A stretch of 11,045 nt of DNA from Lysobacterales bacterium (GTDB taxonomy: Bacteria; Pseudomonadota; Gammaproteobacteria; Xanthomonadales; Rhodanobacteraceae). A program made the position numbers and the translations under genes. The stretch is taken from positions 1-11,045 of the forward strand of contig JAAFHE010000061.1 of assembly GCA_013298265.1 (NCBI GenBank), read 5' to 3'. A model generated the notes under the pieces. It saw nothing but the letters and a program-made list of their open reading frames with translations. It was not told where the DNA came from and made no database searches. Position 1 is the stretch's first letter. Each line of letters opens with the position of its first letter. Shown piece by piece: positions 7,350 through 11,045 of this stretch.

Positions 7350-7732
7350 GCGAGGACCGGGTCACGCAGTTCACGGATTTCCGCAAGCGCATGAACGAGC
7401 GCATCCTGGCGGAAGACAATCAGGTCGTGCGCCGCTTCTTCGCGCTCGATACGCAGACCTACAGGAGCGGCGCGCTTGATCTCAAGACCAAGGAGATGCT
7501 GGGTCTGGTCGCTTCCATGGTTTTGCGCTGCGATGACTGCATCGCTTATCACGTCGCGCAGTGCCGTGACGCCGGTGTCCAGCGCGACGAGTTCTTCGAA
7601 GTGTTCAGCGTCGGACTGGTGGTCGGAGGCTCGATCGTGATTCCGCATCTGCGCCGAGCGGTCGATTTTCTGGATCAGCTTGAAGCGGCCCAGGCTGAAG
7701 CGCCTGCGCCGCACGACCACGCCGCGGGCTAG
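7346..7732 (+). CDS. AhpD-like / carboxymuconolactone decarboxylase-family protein
   Basis: This is a 128-residue all-helical protein of the carboxymuconolactone decarboxylase/AhpD family. The active-site signature is RCDDCIAYH, with Cys62, Cys65 and His69. Glu50 in LKTKEMLG lies 12 residues before Cys62. These spacings equal those of Glu118, Cys130, Cys133 and His137 of mycobacterial AhpD, so a thiol peroxidase or disulfide-reductase activity is more likely than decarboxylation. A third cysteine (Cys73) lies just after the motif. The gene starts inside the glutaredoxin stop codon (ATGA overlap), which suggests that glutaredoxin could supply electrons to it; that is inference. The C-terminal tail is rich in Ala and Pro and ends HDHAAG. 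The stop lies in a CTAG shared with the convergent gene. The true substrate is unknown. Confidence 0.85.
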   Translation: MSEDRVTQFTDFRKRMNERILAEDNQVVRRFFALDTQTYRSGALDLKTKEMLGLVASMVLRCDDCIAYHVAQCRDAGVQRDEFFEVFSVGLVVGGSIVIPHLRRAVDFLDQLEAAQAEAPAPHDHAAG

Positions 7733-8880
7733 CGTTTGTCCGCACGCAGCAGTTGCACAGGTGTGCGGTCGGGCGTATAGCCGTCAAGTCGGTTGATGTC
7801 GATGGAGTCGAATTCGGCGATCAGCAAGCCGTTTCCATCGTTGAGTCGGCAGCGCTTCGGTGGTGCTGCCTTGGGCGCGGCAACCTCGCGCTCGCAGCTA
7901 AGTACCGAACCGTCATCGGTGTTGATGCGGTAGTTGGCCACGGCAAGAAAGCTTGTCGCACTCAGGCGAAGCTGGCGCGCGCTGCGCGGTTGCCCCGGCG
8001 TCGCGCCGAGCAGCACCCAATCGCCTTGCCAGGCGCTGCCGTCGGTACGTTCGGCGAACGGCAGGTGTGCGAGTTCGATGACCTGCTGCCGCAGTACCGG
8101 CTGGTTATCGCCCTGCTCGTACTGGCCGAGCCAGGCGGTGGCGCGACCGTTGCCGTCGAAGTCCAGCGTGAGCACCGCATTGCCGGCGGTGCCCGACTGC
8201 CCGTCGGCGGCGCCGGGGGACGCGGCGACGAGGTCGATCTCGGCGACGCGTCCGCGCAGCCTGCCGGTGCCGAAGTACCAGATTGCCTCGCCATTGCCTG
8301 TACGTCCCAGAACGGCGCTCGCTATCGTGTCGGCCTGGACCTCGAAGCTGAATCCTATGCCGGCCGTCGTCGTGCCTGAATCGGATTGCGGCAGTGGCCA
8401 CCACAGCCCCGACGAGGGCACGGCTCGAGGCATTGGCTGCGGTGCGATCAGCGCGAAGCCACGCAGTTGCGCCTCACCCGCGGTGCTGTTCGCGGCGAAG
8501 ACGCTGACCCGTAGAGGCGCTGCCGGCCAGGTCCGGCCGACGTGGGGTGCCAGATCGACCTCGAGGTCGAACGGCAGGCTGGTGCGGGCGCACAGCGGTT
8601 TCCTCGAACGCAGTTCGATACGCAGGTCGCGGCCGTCGAGGCGGATGTCTTCGACAGTGGGCAAACAGGGCGTAGGCCAATTTCCTTGCACGCGCAGTCG
8701 AGGCGCCGCCGGCGCACCGACTAGCGCTTCGATGCGCAGTTCGGGACTGCTGCTGTAGGGGGCCAGCAACGGTTCCAGCGCGCCCGCCGCGGTCGCCGCG
8801 CAGGCAGCGAGAAGCCCGCTGATGTTCGTCAGAAAGCGGGCGGCGACGAACCAAGGTCGCATACGGTCGAGGTTGTTCAC
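7729..8880 (-). CDS. Secreted or lipoprotein-like protein of unknown function with one Trp/Gly-rich beta domain
   Basis: I do not recognise a named family. The start could be GTG at 8880 (383 aa, with GGAGAT about 10 bases upstream) or ATG at 8862 (377 aa, no clear ribosome site); the numbers below use the ATG. The N-terminus is an export signal: MRPWFVAAR, then a hydrophobic stretch ending LLAAC. LAAC (18-21) fits a lipobox, and AATAAGA just after could instead be a signal peptidase I site. Residues about 40-125 look like a small beta domain with two cysteines (66 and 91) that may pair. Residues about 150-310 carry a pattern SGLWW...GIGFSF...AIWYFGTGRL followed by AVLTLDFDGNGRATAW. That pattern also occurs in the partial protein at the right edge of this window. 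The C-terminal part has Cys323 and Cys338. It converges on the AhpD-like gene and diverges from the isocitrate dehydrogenase. It is a real gene by codon pattern, signal peptide and domain match; its function is unknown. Confidence 0.75.
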   Translation of the reverse strand: MNNLDRMRPWFVAARFLTNISGLLAACAATAAGALEPLLAPYSSSPELRIEALVGAPAAPRLRVQGNWPTPCLPTVEDIRLDGRDLRIELRSRKPLCARTSLPFDLEVDLAPHVGRTWPAAPLRVSVFAANSTAGEAQLRGFALIAPQPMPRAVPSSGLWWPLPQSDSGTTTAGIGFSFEVQADTIASAVLGRTGNGEAIWYFGTGRLRGRVAEIDLVAASPGAADGQSGTAGNAVLTLDFDGNGRATAWLGQYEQGDNQPVLRQQVIELAHLPFAERTDGSAWQGDWVLLGATPGQPRSARQLRLSATSFLAVANYRINTDDGSVLSCEREVAAPKAAPPKRCRLNDGNGLLIAEFDSIDINRLDGYTPDRTPVQLLRADKR

Positions 8881-8901
8881 TGGGAGGGCATCTCCGATAA
8901 T
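8873..8901 (+). promoter_or_regulatory. Candidate sigma70 promoter of the isocitrate dehydrogenase gene
   Basis: The -10 element GATAAT (8896-8901) matches the consensus at five of six positions. TTGTTC (8873-8878) is a weaker -35 (TTG conserved) exactly 17 bp upstream. Transcription would begin near 8907, giving a leader of about 43 nt with TGGAG (8936-8940) as ribosome site 10 bases before the ATG at 8951. The same bases read on the other strand give TTGTCT (8921-8926) and CATTAT (8897-8902) with an 18-bp spacer. This is a possible overlapping divergent promoter for the minus-strand gene. Confidence 0.45.
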
Positions 8902-8950
8902 GCTGGGTTTAGTGTTCAACAGACAAGACGGCATCTGGAGTATCCCCCGC

Positions 8951-9964
8951 ATGAGCAAGACTATTGCCGTCATCCGTGGCGACGGTATCGGCCCCGAGAT
9001 CATGAACGCGACGTTGCGTGTGCTCGATGAACTGCAGATTGGTCTGAGCTACGAGTTCGTCGATGCCGGCATGGCTGCGCAGGAGCGCTGCGGTGAACTG
9101 CTGCCGCAGGCGACGATGGAGTCGATCGCCCGTCACCGGGTCGCGCTCAAGGGGCCTCTGACCACGCCGATCGGCGGTGGGTTCTCGTCGCTCAATGTAG
9201 AGTTGCGCAAGCGCTTCGATTTGTACGCCAACGTGCGCCCGGCCATCACGATACCCGGCACGCGCGCGCGTTACGAAGGCATTGACCTGATCACGGTGCG
9301 CGAGAACACCGAAGGCGCCTATGGTTCGGAGGGGCAGACGCTGTCCGAAGACGGCGATACGGCGCACTCGCAGATCAAGGTCACTCGTCGCGGTTCCGAG
9401 CGCATTGTGCGTTATGCGTTCGAGCTCGCTCGCCGCCAGGGCCGCAGAAAGATTACGGTAGTACACAAAGCAAATATCATGAAGACCACCTCGGGTCTGT
9501 TCCTGAAGGTGGCGCGGGAAGTGTCCGGCGAGTATCCGGAAATCCAGTGCAACGAGATGATCGTCGACAATTGCTGCATGCAGCTGGTCATGAACCCACA
9601 GCAGTTCGACGTGATCGTCACGACCAATCTGTTCGGCGACATCATTTCCGACCTCTGCGCGGGTCTCGTCGGCGGTCTCGGCCTCGCACCCGGCGCGAAC
9701 ATCGGAACCGAAGCGGCGATCTTCGAGGCGGTGCACGGTTCGGCGCCGGACATCGCCGGCAAGGGTCTGGCCAACCCCTGCGCACTGCTGCTCGCTGCCT
9801 GCCAGATGCTGGGGCACCTGGGACTGGAAGATCAGGCCCAACGCGTGCGTCTGGCGATTCGCGACGTCGTCGGCCGTAAGGATCGCGTGACGCCCGACCT
9901 TGGCGGCAGCGGCAATACGGAAGGTTTTGCCGACGCATTGATCGAGAGTCTGCGCAGGAGCTGA
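8951..9964 (+). CDS. icd: NAD-type isocitrate dehydrogenase (homodimeric, IDH/IPMDH family)
   Basis: This 337-residue beta-decarboxylating dehydrogenase is expected to convert isocitrate to 2-oxoglutarate and CO2 in the TCA cycle in the cytosol. It opens with IAVIRGDGIGPEI. The substrate loop is FSSLNVELRKRFDLYANVRP (78-97): Ser80, Asn82, Arg86 and Arg96 line up with the Ser113/Asn115 loop of E. coli isocitrate dehydrogenase, which favours isocitrate over isopropylmalate. RENTEGAYGSEG (118-128) contains the catalytic Tyr124. Lys173 is in VHKAN, and the metal-binding aspartates are Asp206 (VDN), Asp230 and Asp234 (NLFGDIISD). The cofactor loop HGSAPDIAGKGLANP (262-276) has Asp-Ile where NADP enzymes carry Lys-Tyr, so NAD is the likely coenzyme. 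The ATG at 8951 has TGGAG ten bases upstream; the open frame extends further upstream but lacks homology. The gene ends just before a hairpin terminator. Homoisocitrate or tartrate dehydrogenase are less likely alternatives. Confidence 0.9.
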   Translation: MSKTIAVIRGDGIGPEIMNATLRVLDELQIGLSYEFVDAGMAAQERCGELLPQATMESIARHRVALKGPLTTPIGGGFSSLNVELRKRFDLYANVRPAITIPGTRARYEGIDLITVRENTEGAYGSEGQTLSEDGDTAHSQIKVTRRGSERIVRYAFELARRQGRRKITVVHKANIMKTTSGLFLKVAREVSGEYPEIQCNEMIVDNCCMQLVMNPQQFDVIVTTNLFGDIISDLCAGLVGGLGLAPGANIGTEAAIFEAVHGSAPDIAGKGLANPCALLLAACQMLGHLGLEDQAQRVRLAIRDVVGRKDRVTPDLGGSGNTEGFADALIESLRRS

Positions 9965-9983
9965 ATGTCGCGGATACCCTGTA

Positions 9984-10015
9984 AAAAACGGCGTGTCGCA
10001 GGGCACGCCGTTTTT
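9984..10015. terminator. Bidirectional rho-independent terminator
   Basis: AAAAACGGCGTG (9984-9995) and CACGCCGTTTTT (10004-10015) form a perfect 12-bp stem around the 8-nt loop TCGCAGGG. A T-run ends the plus strand and the matching A-run serves the minus strand. It lies 19 bp after the isocitrate dehydrogenase stop and 18 bp after the stop of the convergent minus-strand gene, so it should end both transcripts. Confidence 0.93.
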
Positions 10016-10033
10016 GCTGCGAAGTTCCCGCCG

Positions 10034-11045
10034 TTACTGCCCGGGCGGCGCGGACAGCAAGGTCAGCGGTACATTGTCGCGGCGAAAATCAGCCACGCCA
10101 GGAATGTTGATCGCGACGCTGACCCGGTTGGCACCGTTGGCTGGTTCCACGCGGGTCGGCTCAGTCAGCTGGAACTGGATCGTGCCGATCGCGCGCACTT
10201 GGGTAGGCCCGGTGGGGGCGGGACAGGTGCGGCAGTAGCCGGAAGCGACTTCATTCAAGGTCAGCACAGGAGTGTTGGCCAGGTTCACGTCGGTCAGCCG
10301 TGTGATGGCCCAGCGAGAGCGGCCTTGCTGGTCGGGGTAGTAGATCACGGCCACGAGCTGGCTTTGCCCTGCGGCGCCCTTGATGCTCAGCAATTCCATG
10401 CCCCAGCCCAGATCGCTGCCATTGCCGCTGTACCAGTGGCCGGAGAAATCCGGCGCCGTGTGTGCGCTGACCAGCACTGCCGGTTCGATGCACCAGATCG
10501 CGCTTTCGCTGCGGATATTCCACCGCATCACCGCGAGTGCACCGGCGCCACCGCGGTCGGCGCTGCGGCAGGCCGGCGATTGCGCGGCCTGGTTGAAGTC
10601 GATGAACAGCTGGCCGGAGGACGTGCGATCGAGTTCGGTGCGCCGGTTTGCGGTGCTGTAGCGCAGCCGCATCAGGGAAATGCCATTGGTCTGCTTGGCG
10701 CCGATGAACTTGCCGTCGATGAGCCTTCCCAGGCCAAGGTAGTACTCGGGCAGATTGTCGGCCTCAAAAGTGTAGAAAATTACAAAGTAAAGATCGCCGT
10801 TGACTGCGTCGCGCGAATACAGCTGGAAATCCAGGCCATGACCGCCGCGCGTGCGGTCGTACCAGTTGCCCGCGACCGGGATGGCGTAGGCAGGCGCCGT
10901 GGCATCGGCATTGGACCAGCCCAGCGCATTGAGCATCGGCAGGGCCAGGCCCAGGTCGCGGTTCGACAGGCCATTGTCGTACGCGTTCATGAGATCGCCG
11001 GGCTGCACGGTATGCGACAGCGTGGAGCCTGGCAGAGTGCTGCAC
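10034..11045 (-). CDS. Partial secreted protein: probable metalloprotease C-terminus plus two Trp/Gly-rich beta domains
   Basis: The frame is open to the right edge, so the N-terminus is missing; GTG at 11008 is an internal codon rather than a convincing start. At least 336 residues are present. The first part, PGDLMNAYDNG followed by LGLALPMLNALGW, resembles the Met-turn and last helix of a zinc metalloprotease domain, as in other secreted proteins where such a domain ends in a D-L-A-x-L-x-x-L-G-W-like helix. No HExxH motif is in the visible part, so protease identity is inference. Two repeats follow. Repeat 1 (about 10870-10475) has GNWYDRTRGGHGLDFQLY and LPEYYLGLGRL. Repeat 2 (about 10444-10055) has SGHWYSGNGSDLGWGMELL and SRWAITRL. 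Each has a strongly beta character. Repeat 2 contains a CRTC pair. The gene ends TAA before the shared terminator. It may be a cell-envelope or secreted enzyme; its substrate is unknown. Confidence 0.7.
   Translation of the reverse strand, partial: CSTLPGSTLSHTVQPGDLMNAYDNGLSNRDLGLALPMLNALGWSNADATAPAYAIPVAGNWYDRTRGGHGLDFQLYSRDAVNGDLYFVIFYTFEADNLPEYYLGLGRLIDGKFIGAKQTNGISLMRLRYSTANRRTELDRTSSGQLFIDFNQAAQSPACRSADRGGAGALAVMRWNIRSESAIWCIEPAVLVSAHTAPDFSGHWYSGNGSDLGWGMELLSIKGAAGQSQLVAVIYYPDQQGRSRWAITRLTDVNLANTPVLTLNEVASGYCRTCPAPTGPTQVRAIGTIQFQLTEPTRVEPANGANRVSVAINIPGVADFRRDNVPLTLLSAPPGQ

Noticed and set aside
8822..8950. Upstream extension of the isocitrate dehydrogenase to 380 residues
   Set aside because: The extra 43 residues have no family match and cover the promoter-like region and the opposite gene's start. 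MSKTIAVIRGDGIGPEI is the normal N-terminus.
8909..10006. A 365-codon minus-strand open frame opposite the isocitrate dehydrogenase
   Set aside because: It starts inside the terminator hairpin and is antisense to a highly conserved enzyme; the frame is open because of GC-biased codon use.

Overview
This window is a dense, GC-rich stretch of bacterial chromosome. Several things point to a gammaproteobacterium of the Xanthomonadales/Lysobacterales type: the PhoB-PhoR-polyphosphate kinase cluster, a BepA-type M48 protease, a small NAD-type isocitrate dehydrogenase, and two secreted proteins with a Trp/Gly-rich repeat that I associate with that group. The organism assignment is inference. I see no rRNA, tRNA, CRISPR array, insertion sequence or integrase.

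The left half (about 96-6865) lies entirely on the minus strand. In transcription order it reads bepA-like M48/TPR protease, phoB, phoR, a PstS-family phosphate-binding protein, and ppk1. The last three are joined by 4-bp ATGA stop/start overlaps, so phoR, the binding protein and ppk1 are probably translated as a coupled unit behind phoB. The set links phosphate sensing (PhoR/PhoB), periplasmic phosphate capture (PstS-like) and phosphate storage (PPK1). No pstCAB, phoU or ppx is visible, although ppx could lie beyond the left edge. A partial Pho-box-like site sits in the 48-bp gap before phoB.

A 220-bp divergent spacer (6866-7085) separates this block from a plus-strand pair, glutaredoxin 3 and an AhpD/carboxymuconolactone decarboxylase-family protein. 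They overlap by 4 bp and look like a small thiol-redox operon. The second gene converges on a minus-strand secreted protein of unknown function, and a single CTAG palindrome supplies both stop codons.

That unknown protein diverges from a plus-strand NAD-type isocitrate dehydrogenase over a short intergenic region with a plausible sigma70 promoter. The dehydrogenase ends at a strong bidirectional hairpin terminator. Beyond it, a minus-strand gene runs off the right edge. It encodes the C-terminal part of a secreted protein with a probable metalloprotease end and two Trp/Gly-rich beta domains. One copy of the same domain type appears in the unknown protein on the other side of the dehydrogenase.

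Most of the window is ordinary core chromosome. The most interesting points are the orphan PstS-like gene embedded between phoR and ppk1, the Grx-AhpD pair, and the shared uncharacterised repeat domain in the two secreted proteins.
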